Source of the DNA: Opitutaceae bacterium
Lineage (GTDB): Bacteria > Verrucomicrobiota > Verrucomicrobiia > Opitutales > Opitutaceae
NCBI GenBank assembly: GCA_019455245.1
Contig: JACFMR010000011.1
Coordinates: forward strand, 52,436-116,435
DNA: 64,000 nucleotides
Direction: 5' to 3'
Shown here: positions 1-7,760 of the stretch, in pieces
How the letters are laid out: each line of letters opens with the position of its first letter
Position numbering within the stretch: position 1 is the stretch's first letter
Translations under genes and position numbers: made by a program
The notes under the pieces: generated by a model
Database searches by the model: none
Seen by the model: only the letters and a program-made list of their open reading frames with translations
What the model was told of the DNA's origin: nothing

Positions 1-165
1 ATCAGCCGGGCGATCGACCTCATGTTCATTTCCAAGTCCCTCGAACGCATCGCCGATCACGCGACCAACATCGCCGAAGAGATGATCTATCTCGCCCGCG
101 GCAAGGACGTGCGGCACGACGGCGCCCTGAAAGGCACGCCGGCCTCTCCGCCGGCCAACGGATAA
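1..165 (+). CDS. phoU: PhoU phosphate-signalling protein, C-terminal end only
   Basis: Only the last 54 codons lie in the window; the frame is open from base 1 and stops at TAA 163-165. The visible part has the PhoU C-terminal helix signature: SKSLERIADHATNIAEEMIY followed by an R-G-K-D-V-R-H tail. In the family this acidic/His helix belongs to the second three-helix bundle that binds metals, and PhoU links the PstSCAB phosphate transporter to the PhoR kinase, lowering Pho regulon expression when phosphate is plentiful. The partners, if present, are off the left edge. The tail after RH is short and Pro/Ala rich, as is common. Confidence 0.85.
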   Translation: MSRAIDLMFISKSLERIADHATNIAEEMIYLARGKDVRHDGALKGTPASPPANG

Positions 166-182
166 ACCGGATTAAGAATCGT

Positions 183-311
183 CGGACCCATTTTGGAGCG
201 CGGACCTCCGCGTCCGCCGCCTGGTCAAAAAATCCCAATCCGGCGGGCAAGGGACTGCCCGCCCCACCGTAAACAAAGGGTTCCGGTAGGGCGTGCGGTC
301 CCTCGCACGCC
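183..311. repeat. Cluster of three REP-like palindromes downstream of phoU
   Basis: Three GC-rich imperfect palindromes sit side by side: about 200-217 (GCGGAC, 6-base loop, GTCCGC), 242-263 (GGCGGGCA / TGCCCGCC) and 286-311 (GTAGGGCGTGCG... CGCACGCC). The last begins with the GTAGGGC head seen at other palindromes in this window, including those that bracket the transposase at 58166-58663. The second and third face each other as an inverted pair. No gene is visible between phoU and the reverse-strand gene ending at 345. Confidence 0.6.
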
Positions 312-344
312 AAAACGCTCACGCGCGTTCTCTGCGCCCCAACC

Positions 345-1130
345 CTACGCCCAGCCGCGCAACCGCGCCCAGGCCAGCCCCAGCCGTTCGTAAACCGCCC
401 AGGTCGTGCGCTCGAGCCCGTCGAGCCCCCACAGCCATTCCGTCCAGGTGAACCGGTCGTGCGTCCGCGCGCGGAAATCCGCGGGGGCGGCGAGTGGCTT
501 CAACCCCTGGCCCTGCATCAACGCCATCGCCCGCGGCATGTGCCACGCCGATGTGACCAACGCGAACGGGGTTTCTCCGGTCGCCTCCGCCACCGCTTTC
601 GCCTCATCCACCGTGTCGCGCACCTGATCCAGACAGAGCATGCGATCCCGCGCGACGCCCAACGCCACGGCGGCATCGGCCAAAGCTTCGGCATGCGAGC
701 GCTGGCCCGGATGCGCCGGCCCCAGCGTGATGATGGTCGCGTCCGGCAACAAACGCGCGAGCCGCACCGCCTCGGCGATCCGGCCCAACGCATGCGGACT
801 CAACCGGCTCGTGCTCGGCAGCGCCGCGGCATCCGCGTGGCCTCCTCCGAGGACCACGATGTAACGGCAGGCCGCCAAATCCGGTGGCAGCGGCGCCCCG
901 AGCGACAATTCCGGGATGGCCGGATAACGCGCCTCCAGCGGTCGCAGCAATTGATAACCCACCTGCCGGTGACTGGCGGCCAGCAGCAGCACCAAACCGC
1001 CGATCCACAGGGTGCGCCCCAGCCGCCGCCAACGCGTGAAACGCGCCAGCAACGCGCCGACGACGATCAGGCCGAGTCCCGCCTGCAGGGGCATCAGGAA
1101 GAAAGTGACCGCTTTTTTAAGCCAGAACAT
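345..1130 (-). CDS. ElyC/SanA/YdcF family (DUF218) envelope protein
   Basis: A 261-residue protein. Two hydrophobic stretches lie near the N terminus (about residues 8-30 and 38-55), then a soluble DUF218 domain with the family's start, YIVVLGGGHAD near residue 90, a central run of alternating strands and helices, and VTSAWHMPRAM near residue 195, which matches the conserved S-x-x-H-x-x-R segment. Family members such as ElyC and SanA act at the inner membrane in envelope integrity and lipid carrier metabolism; the exact activity is poorly defined, and none can be assigned here. It stands alone, with its start 12 bases from a duplicated tRNA 3' end. Confidence 0.8.
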   Translation of the reverse strand: MFWLKKAVTFFLMPLQAGLGLIVVGALLARFTRWRRLGRTLWIGGLVLLLAASHRQVGYQLLRPLEARYPAIPELSLGAPLPPDLAACRYIVVLGGGHADAAALPSTSRLSPHALGRIAEAVRLARLLPDATIITLGPAHPGQRSHAEALADAAVALGVARDRMLCLDQVRDTVDEAKAVAEATGETPFALVTSAWHMPRAMALMQGQGLKPLAAPADFRARTHDRFTWTEWLWGLDGLERTTWAVYERLGLAWARLRGWA

Positions 1131-1141
1131 GCAGCGGAATT

Positions 1142-1159
1142 AATGGGGCGGCCAACGGG
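1142..1159 (-). repeat. 18-bp duplication of the tRNA-His 3' end
   Basis: The 18 bases AATGGGGCGGCCAACGGG occur here and again at 1332-1349, where they form the 3' end (CCA, acceptor strand and start of the T arm) of tRNA-His. Same orientation, about 190 bp downstream of the tRNA 3' end, which is the geometry left by a tRNA-targeting integrase. The 170 bases between hold no gene that I can support. Confidence 0.6.
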
Positions 1160-1333
1160 GTTGGCTCACTCCGTTCGGGGCTGCCACCGCCGCCAAAGGG
1201 TTGACGGACAAGGCGCCCCAAAATCCGCCGGATGTTGCCGCTCCGCTGCGCTCCACGAACCCGCACTGCGGATGCTCGTCCCGCAACAGGGCGGGGGCGG
1301 GAGCGTCAATTTCTGCCGGGGCATGAATGAAAA

Positions 1334-1411
1334 TGGGGCGGCCAACGGGATTCGAACCCGCGACCCCTTGAATCACAATCAAGTGCTCTAACCAACTGAG
1401 CTATGGCCGCC
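1334..1411 (-). tRNA. tRNA-His (GTG anticodon), CCA encoded
   Basis: Read on the minus strand the sequence folds as a standard cloverleaf. An eight-pair acceptor stem begins GGCGGCCA and closes with TGGCCGCC, so the extra G at position -1 pairs with C73, which is the identity element of tRNA-His. The D arm reads TAGCTCAGTTGGTTAGAGCA, the anticodon stem is CTTGA/TCAAG around loop TTGTGAT (anticodon GTG), and the T loop is TTCGAAT. CCA is encoded at 1334-1336. Confidence 0.97.
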
Positions 1412-1606
1412 GTAAAGAGGAGCCGGCGAATTTCACGGGTGGAAAAGCCGCTGTCAAGGCCTTGTCTCGCCAGAATTGGCGTCCCTCGGACGATGGAGCG
1501 GCAGGGCGTGCTGGATGGTTGGGTTTACAGGACACGTCGTCTTTGCGCTGAAGATCAGGAACTACGAACGGATCCTCGGCTACAGGATAAGCATTTTTTC
1601 AGCGGC

Positions 1607-1921
1607 CTATCGGCCGAATAACGTGATCAGAAACAGGAATGTGACCGCACCCATGCCCATGATTAATAGCTTCACGAAATCTTGGTTCGAACAAGCCCAG
1701 GGCATTTCTTTGATCTTCGCTTCGATGTTTCTTTGAAATGCGAGCGATTTCTCATCGTGACCTTTCATCTTTCGCAGCGTGATTGCGCAATCGATGAAAA
1801 TGGCAGCGTAGATGAGGAGCTCGATGCTTCGAAACCGCAAAAAGCCCACGAAGAACAGTCCGAAGAACGCGGCGAATAATGTGAGAGCTACAATCCGAAA
1901 CGGACTCATTTGCCGAGACAT
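1607..1921 (-). CDS. Small two-segment membrane protein, unknown function
   Basis: A 104-residue protein from ATG at 1921. Hydrophobic segments lie at about residues 8-27, 31-48 and 80-100, separated by a charged middle (RKMKGHDEKS... EAKIKE). I do not recognise a family. The frame is open further upstream to a TTG, but the ATG is preferred because it overlaps the stop of a decayed small reading frame as TAATG, implying translational coupling. Base composition is clearly more A/T rich than the neighbours, which suggests recent acquisition. It reads toward the tRNA gene. Confidence 0.6.
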   Translation of the reverse strand: MSRQMSPFRIVALTLFAAFFGLFFVGFLRFRSIELLIYAAIFIDCAITLRKMKGHDEKSLAFQRNIEAKIKEMPWACSNQDFVKLLIMGMGAVTFLFLITLFGR

Positions 1922-2052
1922 TATAACTTCATCGCGGTCTAACGTTTTCAAGCCGGGGTGTCGCGCTTTAAGCGCAGCAGGTAGAGCTGAATCTCCTGCC
2001 GTTCACGTTGCGACATCCGGGAAAGACTATGCTTCACCTGGAGAATGCTCAT
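1921..2052 (-). pseudogene. Decayed small charged protein upstream of the membrane protein
   Basis: From ATG at 2052 the frame encodes MSILQVKHSLSRMSQRERQE and continues with an amphipathic, Leu/Arg-rich helix (IQLYLLRLKRDTPA) before TGA at 1948-1950. Past that codon the same frame reads K-R, TAG (1939-1941), then T-A-M-K-L and TAA at 1921-1923. The plausible tail after two stops and the TAATG join to the next gene suggest a once continuous 43-codon gene inactivated by two nonsense changes. It may still make a 34-residue peptide. The helix resembles small antitoxin or regulator proteins, but no family is assigned. Confidence 0.4.
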
Positions 2053-2203
2053 ATGGAAAAGATGAATCTGCGTGCGATTCCGTCAAGCGACGCATCGACT
2101 AACACCATGTTACGAACATGGCTTTTGCGGAAACCGCCCCTTACCTGATCAGGCGGCATCTCTGTGAGACAGCGGCTTGGAGTGAGGTGTGCAGGACGTG
2201 AGT

Positions 2204-2407
2204 GCCCGGCCATCGGCCGGGCCTACAAGGCGACAGGGGCGTGTTTTGTTTGCGTGAGCCATTATCAATCTGTGTTCATCGGTGAAATCCGTGGTTCAAC
2301 GGTTTGAATCCGGACGGTGGTGGGCGGCACGGACCAAGGTCCGGCCCTACGAGATCAGGCCGCGACACTGCGCGAGGTGGCGTGAGTGCCCGGCCGACGG
2401 CCGGGCC
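2204..2407. repeat. Three REP-like palindromes before the EEP gene
   Basis: Palindromes at 2204-2226 (GCCCGGCC/GGCCGGGC then CTAC), 2326-2350 (GGCACGGACC/GGTCCGGCC then CTAC) and 2388-2407 (GCCCGGCC/GGCCGGGC). The GCCCTAC end is the complement of the GTAGGGC head found at other sites. An unrelated dispersed repeat (see 2263-2312) lies between the first two. No coding gene is evident in 2053-2486. Confidence 0.55.
2263..2312. repeat. Dispersed CTGTG/GTGGTT repeat, copy 1
   Basis: Contains AATCTGTGT (2267-2275), a CATCGGTG block and GTGGTTCAACG (2291-2301) followed by TTTGAATC. The same elements in the same order occur at 49706-49760. Related, diverged copies lie at 45171-45202, 45255-45290 and 58059-58090. 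Confidence 0.5.
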
Positions 2408-2486
2408 GACAGGGCAGGCGGGCAAGCTCTGGTTGCGCGTGGTTGCGTTCCGGCGTTGGGCGGTGTGGAATGCCGGCATCTGTCCG

Positions 2487-3263
2487 ATGCAGCGACTGCG
2501 TATTCTCACCTTCAACATTGCCCACGGGCGCGGCTTGACGCCGATCCAAGGACTGACGCTGGCCAAGAAATTGCGCATCAATCTGCGGAGGATCGCCCGG
2601 TTGATCGTCAAGCTGAAGCCCGATATCGTGGCGCTGCAGGAGATTGACCAGAATTCGCGGTGGGCCGGCAATTTCGACCAGCTCAATTACCTGCAGTCGC
2701 ACACGGGGTACCAGCACACGGTTTTCGGCATCAACAACCGGCGTGAGGGCCTGCTCAACCTCAGCTATGGCAACGCCATCCTGTCGCGCCACCCGATCAT
2801 TGAGTCGGAGAACATCGTGTTTGGCTCCAGCCGGGTGGGGGAGAAGGGGTTTCTTTACGTGGAGCTCGATGTGGCCGGGCGACGGCTGCCGGTGCTCAAC
2901 CTGCACCTGCACTACCGCTCGCGCGTACACCGCTTCCGGCAGGTCGAGCGGATCATGGATTACGTGACCGGCAAGAGTTACGACCGGCGCGACCACTGGC
3001 ACATGCCCCCGATCGTCTGCGGCGATCTCAACAATTCCGTGCACAAACCCGATGCCACGGCCGAGTTGCTGCGCTATTTCATGCTGCACGGCGCTTACAG
3101 CCTGCATCCGCAGGACGGGCTGACCTTCCCCAGCGCGCTGCCCAGCCGGGGGCTCGATTTCGTCTTCCTGCCGCCGGCCTGCCAAGAGGCGAGGAGCGAG
3201 GTGGTGCGCAGCTTCCTGTCCGACCACCGGCCGGTGCTGGTGGACTTCGCGCTGGAGGAATGA
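2487..3263 (+). CDS. Endonuclease/exonuclease/phosphatase family protein
   Basis: A 258-residue protein of the EEP (DNase I-like) fold, probably a phosphodiesterase acting on nucleic acid, phospholipid or phosphoinositide-like substrates. Visible motifs in order: LTFNIAHG near the N terminus, DIVALQEID (metal-binding Glu), a central YGNAILSRHPI, LNLHLHYR, ICGDLNN and the closing LSDHRPVLVDF with the catalytic Asp-His pair. An open frame extends 61 codons upstream but that part crosses REP palindromes and is out of character, so ATG 2487 is chosen. No signal peptide, so cytoplasmic. First of three co-oriented genes ahead of trpA. Confidence 0.85.
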   Translation: MQRLRILTFNIAHGRGLTPIQGLTLAKKLRINLRRIARLIVKLKPDIVALQEIDQNSRWAGNFDQLNYLQSHTGYQHTVFGINNRREGLLNLSYGNAILSRHPIIESENIVFGSSRVGEKGFLYVELDVAGRRLPVLNLHLHYRSRVHRFRQVERIMDYVTGKSYDRRDHWHMPPIVCGDLNNSVHKPDATAELLRYFMLHGAYSLHPQDGLTFPSALPSRGLDFVFLPPACQEARSEVVRSFLSDHRPVLVDFALEE

Positions 3264-3314
3264 GCAAAAACGGACTTTGCGCCGGCCGGCATTTGCGCCA
3301 CTGATTGAACTTCC

Positions 3315-4121
3315 ATGTCCCGCATCGTCCAAGCCTTTGCCCGTGCCCGTGCCGAGAAACGCGCCGCCTTTGTGGCCTACCTCTGCGCGGGCGATCCCGA
3401 TTTGGAAACCTCGCTGGCCTGCTGCCGCGCGGTGATTGAGAGCGGCATCGATGTGCTCGAGCTGGGCGTGCCGTTTTCCGATCCGCTGGCCGACGGCCTG
3501 ACCAACCAGCTCGCTGCCCAACGCGCGCTCGCCTCCGGCATGAACCGGGCGCGGGTTTTCGAGCTGGTGCGTCGCATCCGCGAATTCAGCCAGGTGCCCG
3601 TGGTGTTCTACACCTACTACAATCTTGTGTTCAGCCACGGGGTCGACGCCTACGTGGCGGAGGCCAGGGCCGCCGGGGTGGACGGCATGCTGACGCTCGA
3701 TCTGCCGCCGGAGGAAGCCGGCGAGGTGCAGGACGCCTGCCGCCGGCACGGCGTGGAAACGGTGTTCATCGTGGCCCCGACCACGCCGGAGAGCCGCCTG
3801 CCGCGCATCGTTGGCGCCGCGACCGGTTTCATCTACTACGTTTCACGCGAAGGCGTGACCGGCGTGCGCGACCGGATGGCGGACAACATTCCCGAGGCCG
3901 TGGCGCAGATCAAGGCGCACACGTCGCTGCCGGTGGTGGTGGGCTTCGGCATCTCCACCCGGGCGCAGGTGCGCACCGTGGCCGCGGCCGCCGACGGCGT
4001 CGTGGTGGGCAGCGCACTGGTGAACTGCATTCGCGATCACGAAGGCCAGCCGGAAAAAATCGTGGCCAAGCTCCGCGCGGTGGCCGTGGATCTGGTGGCC
4101 GGGGTCCGGAACGGCGATTGA
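3315..4121 (+). CDS. trpA: Tryptophan synthase alpha subunit
   Basis: A 268-residue TIM barrel, the usual length for TrpA, which splits indole-3-glycerol phosphate into indole and glyceraldehyde 3-phosphate and passes indole to TrpB. The family signature is complete: LELGVPFSDPLADG with catalytic Glu49 and Asp60, the flexible loop 2/6 region, FIYYVSREGVTG near residue 175, VVGFGIS near 213 and a GVVVGSALV phosphate-binding end. No trpB or other trp gene is adjacent here; the partner must lie elsewhere. The next gene follows after 9 bases. Confidence 0.95.
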   Translation: MSRIVQAFARARAEKRAAFVAYLCAGDPDLETSLACCRAVIESGIDVLELGVPFSDPLADGLTNQLAAQRALASGMNRARVFELVRRIREFSQVPVVFYTYYNLVFSHGVDAYVAEARAAGVDGMLTLDLPPEEAGEVQDACRRHGVETVFIVAPTTPESRLPRIVGAATGFIYYVSREGVTGVRDRMADNIPEAVAQIKAHTSLPVVVGFGISTRAQVRTVAAAADGVVVGSALVNCIRDHEGQPEKIVAKLRAVAVDLVAGVRNGD

Positions 4122-4130
4122 AAGGCGACG

Positions 4131-5033
4131 ATGTCACGTCGCGTACTCCTGATTGATGACGACCGGTTGCAGTACCGGCTCACGGCACAGCAGTTCCGCA
4201 CCTTTGCCTCGGGGGACTACGAACTCGACTGGAGTGAAACCTATGACGACGGCCTGCGCCGCCTGCTGACCGGAAACTACGCGGTTTGTCTGCTGGACTA
4301 CCGGCTGGGCGAGCGCAACGGGCTGGAGCTGATCCGTGAGGCCATGACGCAGGGTTGCCGTGTGCCGATCATTTTTCTCACGGCGGAAACCGGCGAATCG
4401 GTGGACATCGAGGCGATGAACGCCGGCGCGCTCGACTATCTCGTGAAGGGGGAGATCACGCCCCGCCTGCTGGAACGTTCACTGCGCTACGCGCTCAAAC
4501 TCGGCGAGACCCTCGAGGCGCTGCGCCGGCTGGCCACGCGCGACCAGCTCACCGGTTTGCTCAACCGGCGTGAGTTTGACCGCATTTTACAGGAGGAGAC
4601 CGAACGGTCCAGGCGGTTCGGCCACCCGTTCGCGCTGATCCTGGCCGACATCGATCACTTCAAGCAGGTGAACGACACGCGCGGTCATCCCGCCGGCGAT
4701 GCGGTGTTGCGGGAGGTGACCCGGCGTTTCGCGGAGTCTGTGCGCTCGGTGGACCGGGTGGCGCGCATCGGCGGCGAGGAGTTTGCGATCGTGATGCTTG
4801 AGGCCGATGCCGCGATGGCGCGCCAACAGGCCGAACGGTTGCGCGAAAAGATCGAGCGGCACGCGTGCGCGTTGCCCGAGGGCGATCCGCAAGCGGTGAC
4901 GGTCAGCCTGGGCCTCGCGGTTTTTCCGCACGACGGCGCGGATGCCGCCGCGCTGGTGCAGGCGGCGGATCGGGCGCTCTATGCGGCGAAGGCCGGCGGG
5001 CGCAATCGCGCGGTTGGTGCGGGGCAAAGCTGA
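4131..5033 (+). CDS. Response regulator with diguanylate cyclase output (REC-GGDEF)
   Basis: A 300-residue protein. The receiver domain (residues 1-120) has the acidic pocket IDDD at 8-11, phosphoacceptor Asp56 in LLDYRLG and Lys106 in LVKGE. After a short helical linker the GGDEF domain begins near 128 (ATRDQLTGLLNRREFD) and carries the active-site GGEEF at 214-218, so it should make cyclic di-GMP. An RxxD inhibitory site (R205, D208) precedes it by the usual five residues, implying product feedback. No partner kinase is adjacent; the large hybrid kinase at 59904-63752 is remote. Close spacing to trpA suggests co-transcription with no obvious functional tie. Confidence 0.92.
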   Translation: MSRRVLLIDDDRLQYRLTAQQFRTFASGDYELDWSETYDDGLRRLLTGNYAVCLLDYRLGERNGLELIREAMTQGCRVPIIFLTAETGESVDIEAMNAGALDYLVKGEITPRLLERSLRYALKLGETLEALRRLATRDQLTGLLNRREFDRILQEETERSRRFGHPFALILADIDHFKQVNDTRGHPAGDAVLREVTRRFAESVRSVDRVARIGGEEFAIVMLEADAAMARQQAERLREKIERHACALPEGDPQAVTVSLGLAVFPHDGADAAALVQAADRALYAAKAGGRNRAVGAGQS

Positions 5034-5116
5034 CCAGCCCGCACTTGATTGAAATGGAGCCGCGTTTGAAGGCGCAGCCTGAAAACGTGGTCACCACACG
5101 GAGTGGGCCACGCTTG

Positions 5117-5238
5117 CGCCTGCGGCTTAAGCGCGGCTACGACCGCCGGGCGTAGGTCAACGCTGCAGCGGTTTCACCAACCCGGGACACGCGCCTTGAG
5201 GCTTGCCCGCCGTAGGCTTGGGGAGGCGGGGCAAGGCG
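5117..5238. repeat. Intergenic repeats between the GGDEF and lipid kinase genes
   Basis: Two elements. At 5117-5142 is the complement of a sequence at 63769-63794 (shared core TCGTAGCCGCGCTT, then AGCC). At 5192-5238 is a palindromic element: CGCCTTG ... TTGCCCGCC, GTAGGCTTGGG, GGCGGGGCAA ... CAAGGCG. The inner part resembles 48124-48154 and 63874-63892. No gene is seen in 5034-5256. Confidence 0.45.
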
Positions 5239-5256
5239 CGCTTCCGGATGGCACGT

Positions 5257-6138
5257 TTACCGATGCCCGGGCACCAGCACGCGCAGGCTGCGCGGCCGCA
5301 CCTTTACCGTGACGACGGCCCCGGTTTCAAACGGTTCGCCGTCGGCGTGCACCGGTCCCGCGGCGGGGCGGGTGATTTCAAATTCTCCGGCCCGTATCCG
5401 CACGACGCGCGGGCTGCCGTCGAGTCGGCCGCGGAAGAACCGCACGGCCAGGGGCAGGGCGGAAAAGAACGTCACGGGCCGGATCAGCGTCAGGTCCAGC
5501 AGGCCGTCGTCGATGATCGCGCCGGGCGCGATGCGGCAGTCGTTGCCGTATTGGTCCGAATTGGCGACGGCGACGATGAAAGCGGTTTCGGTCAACACAC
5601 CGGCAGAGCTGCGCACGGTCACCGGCACGGGTTGAAAATTTCGCCAGGCCGTGAGACCGGTGCGGATGTAGGCCGACAGTCCGCGCCGCGACACGTGGGC
5701 GAAGCGATCGCTGATCTCCGCGTCGAATCCGAGTCCCATGACATTGCAGAACGGCCGGCCGTTGACCGTGGCGGTGTCGATCACGCGGGGCTGGCCGGTC
5801 AGGAGGGTGCGAAACGCGCCGCGGCCGGGGCCCGGGATGCCAAGGTGGCGGCCGAGACCGTTGCCGGAGCCGCAGGGGATGAGGCCGAGGTTGACCGGCG
5901 TGTCGAGCAGGGCGGCGGCGACTTCGTTCATGGTGCCGTCGCCGCCGATGGCGACCACGGTGTCGCAACCGTCCGCCATCGCGGCGCGGGCGAGCTCGGT
6001 GGCGTGCTGCGGCCGTTCCGTGCGCACGACCGTGGCGTCGAGCCGGTGTTCCCGGATGAACGCGTGGGCGCGATGCCACAGGTGCGGGTTGCGGGCGTTG
6101 TGTCCGGAGCGGGGGTTGTAGATGAGTCGGAACTTCAA
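5257..6138 (-). CDS. Diacylglycerol kinase-family lipid kinase (YegS/DgkB-like)
   Basis: A 293-residue protein if started at TTG 6138; the open frame reaches a GTG at 6243. The shorter start is preferred because the family begins directly at the first strand, here FRLIYNPRSG. The nucleotide-binding loop IGGDGTMNEV lies at about residues 64-72 and the following PCGSGNGLGRHLGI at 88-101, both diagnostic of this kinase fold. The C-terminal beta-sandwich ends with HADGEPFE, another family mark. Members phosphorylate diacylglycerol, sphingoid or related lipids at the membrane; the substrate here is open. Transcribed away from miaA. Confidence 0.88.
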   Translation of the reverse strand: MKFRLIYNPRSGHNARNPHLWHRAHAFIREHRLDATVVRTERPQHATELARAAMADGCDTVVAIGGDGTMNEVAAALLDTPVNLGLIPCGSGNGLGRHLGIPGPGRGAFRTLLTGQPRVIDTATVNGRPFCNVMGLGFDAEISDRFAHVSRRGLSAYIRTGLTAWRNFQPVPVTVRSSAGVLTETAFIVAVANSDQYGNDCRIAPGAIIDDGLLDLTLIRPVTFFSALPLAVRFFRGRLDGSPRVVRIRAGEFEITRPAAGPVHADGEPFETGAVVTVKVRPRSLRVLVPGHR

Positions 6139-6251
6139 GCCGGGAGGAGTCTGCGGTTTTCCTGATCCGCGGCGAGGTCGGAAAGCGGGCACCCGCCGGG
6201 AAATCACACGCTTGTAACAACGCGCGGCCTGCGCAGGAATCACCCCGCGCC

Positions 6252-7148
6252 ATGCCGATAACTCCCGTGATTCATGTGCTCACCGGTTGCACCGCCGTGG
6301 GCAAGACCGAGCTGGCCTTGCGCTGGGCGGAGGCGCATGACGCGGAAATCGTCTCCTGCGACGCGCTGCTGTTTTACCGCGGCATGGACATCGGCACGGC
6401 CAAACCGACGGCGGCTGAACTGGCGCGGGTGCCGCATCACCTGATCGATCTCTGTGCGCCGGACGAGCCGATGGACATCGCGCGTTATGTGACGTTGGCG
6501 CGGGACGCCGTGCGCGACATCATCGATCGCGGCCGGCGCGTGTTGGTGACGGGCGGCAGCGGCTTTTATCTCAAGGCGTTTTTCGCGCCCGTGGTCGACG
6601 CGGTCGAGGTGCCGGCCGACGTGAGACGGCAGGTGGCGACGTTGGATGCCGCGACGGCATTACGGAGACTGCGTGAGCTCAACCCCGGCGGTTTGGGGGC
6701 GCTCGATGTGGCGAATCCGCGCCGCGTGAGCCGGGCCTTGGAGCGTTGCTTGGCGTCGGGCCGCAGTGTGCCCGAGTTGCAGGCTGACTTCGCGCGGCAA
6801 CCGGCGCCGTTTTCCGACCACGAGGTGAAACTCACGGAGTTGGTGCGTGCGCCCGAGGAGCTTGAGTCACGCATCCGCCAACGGGTGCGGGCGATGCTGG
6901 CGGCCGGGCTGGTGGCGGAGGTGCGGCAATTGGTAGCCGCCGGGTTGGAGGCGAATCCCAGCGCGGCATCGGCCATCGGTTATCGCGAGGTCATCGCCCT
7001 GTTGGCAGGTCGGCTGGCGGAGGCCGATTTGGCGGAGGCAATCGTGAAGAACACGCGTGGGCTGGTGAAGAAGCAGCGCACCTGGTTTCGCACGCAATTG
7101 CCGGAGCATCGCCGCATCGACGCGAACGACCCCGGCGCGCTTTTCTGA
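6252..7148 (+). CDS. miaA: tRNA dimethylallyltransferase
   Basis: A 298-residue enzyme that adds a dimethylallyl group to A37 of tRNAs reading UNN codons. The Walker A loop GCTAVGKT is at residues 12-19, followed by the family's substrate segment SCDALLFYRGMDIGTAKPT from 36, PHHLIDL near 70, VTGGSGFYLKAF near 100 and ASAIGYREVIALL near 240, then a C-terminal KKQRTWFRTQ. The usual DS-x-Q-x-Y is written C-D-A-L-L-F-Y, a modest variation. Start ATG 6252 is close to the opposite-strand lipid kinase, so the two share a compact divergent promoter region. Confidence 0.95.
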   Translation: MPITPVIHVLTGCTAVGKTELALRWAEAHDAEIVSCDALLFYRGMDIGTAKPTAAELARVPHHLIDLCAPDEPMDIARYVTLARDAVRDIIDRGRRVLVTGGSGFYLKAFFAPVVDAVEVPADVRRQVATLDAATALRRLRELNPGGLGALDVANPRRVSRALERCLASGRSVPELQADFARQPAPFSDHEVKLTELVRAPEELESRIRQRVRAMLAAGLVAEVRQLVAAGLEANPSAASAIGYREVIALLAGRLAEADLAEAIVKNTRGLVKKQRTWFRTQLPEHRRIDANDPGALF

Positions 7149-7160
7149 GCCGGGTGGCGG

Positions 7161-7757
7161 TCAGGGCGAAGGCAGGATCTCCGGCGGACCTTTGCGGCCG
7201 CCGCCGAGGCGCATGAAAATAATCAGATGCGTGGCCAGCAGCAGCGGGGCCAAAAAGGTGGGCCACAGGCTGAGCGGCAGCGTGGTCAACGCCTGCAGGC
7301 CGTTGGAACCCTCGGGCAGCCAGCGCACGAGATTGACCAGGGTCAGCAGGATGTCCACGAGGCCGACGACATTCCAGATGGTGAGCAGCCGGCGGCCCGG
7401 CCCGGAATCCAAGCGCAGGAAGAGCAGGGCGACGGCAAACGCAGCGGTGACGGCGCCGCCGGCCCCGGCGGGGAAGGCCAGCGGTTCCGGCCAGATGCCG
7501 CGGTAGCCGAGCTGCACAAAATAGATGCCGGCGAAACGCAGCAGATGCGGGGCCACCAGCCAGCGCAGGTCGAGCCCGTCGATCTGTCGCTTCAGGCCCG
7601 CGGCGCGCCGGTAAATCGAGAGCGCCGCCACACCGAGGAGCAGCACCAGCAGCACGTGCGCCAGCACCGGCCAGTCAGCCAGCGTGGCGAGACGGCCCGC
7701 CACGAGTGCGCAAAACAACCAGAGCAAAAGGGCCCGCAGGGGCGTCAGTATCGGCAT
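7161..7757 (-). CDS. Integral membrane protein of unknown function
   Basis: A 198-residue protein with about six hydrophobic segments (roughly residues 7-25, 30-48, 70-88, 98-117, 122-145 and 160-182) and few charged residues between them. I recognise no catalytic motif. The start lies 3 bases after the stop of the TolC-like gene, so the two are almost certainly one transcript, and the protein may be expressed as a companion to that outer-membrane channel, though nothing in its sequence proves it. Ends 12 bases from miaA, convergent. Confidence 0.7.
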   Translation of the reverse strand: MPILTPLRALLLWLFCALVAGRLATLADWPVLAHVLLVLLLGVAALSIYRRAAGLKRQIDGLDLRWLVAPHLLRFAGIYFVQLGYRGIWPEPLAFPAGAGGAVTAAFAVALLFLRLDSGPGRRLLTIWNVVGLVDILLTLVNLVRWLPEGSNGLQALTTLPLSLWPTFLAPLLLATHLIIFMRLGGGRKGPPEILPSP

Positions 7758-7760
7758 GCG

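Noticed and set aside
1142..1159. A second tRNA-His
   Set aside because: Only the 3' end is duplicated; there is no D arm or anticodon arm.
1948..1950. Selenocysteine or stop read-through at TGA in the small 1921-2052 frame
   Set aside because: A second stop (TAG) follows three codons later and no SECIS-like hairpin is evident; decay is the simpler reading.
2355..3749. A 464-residue minus-strand frame over the EEP and trpA genes
   Set aside because: The plus strand shows full EEP and TrpA signatures.
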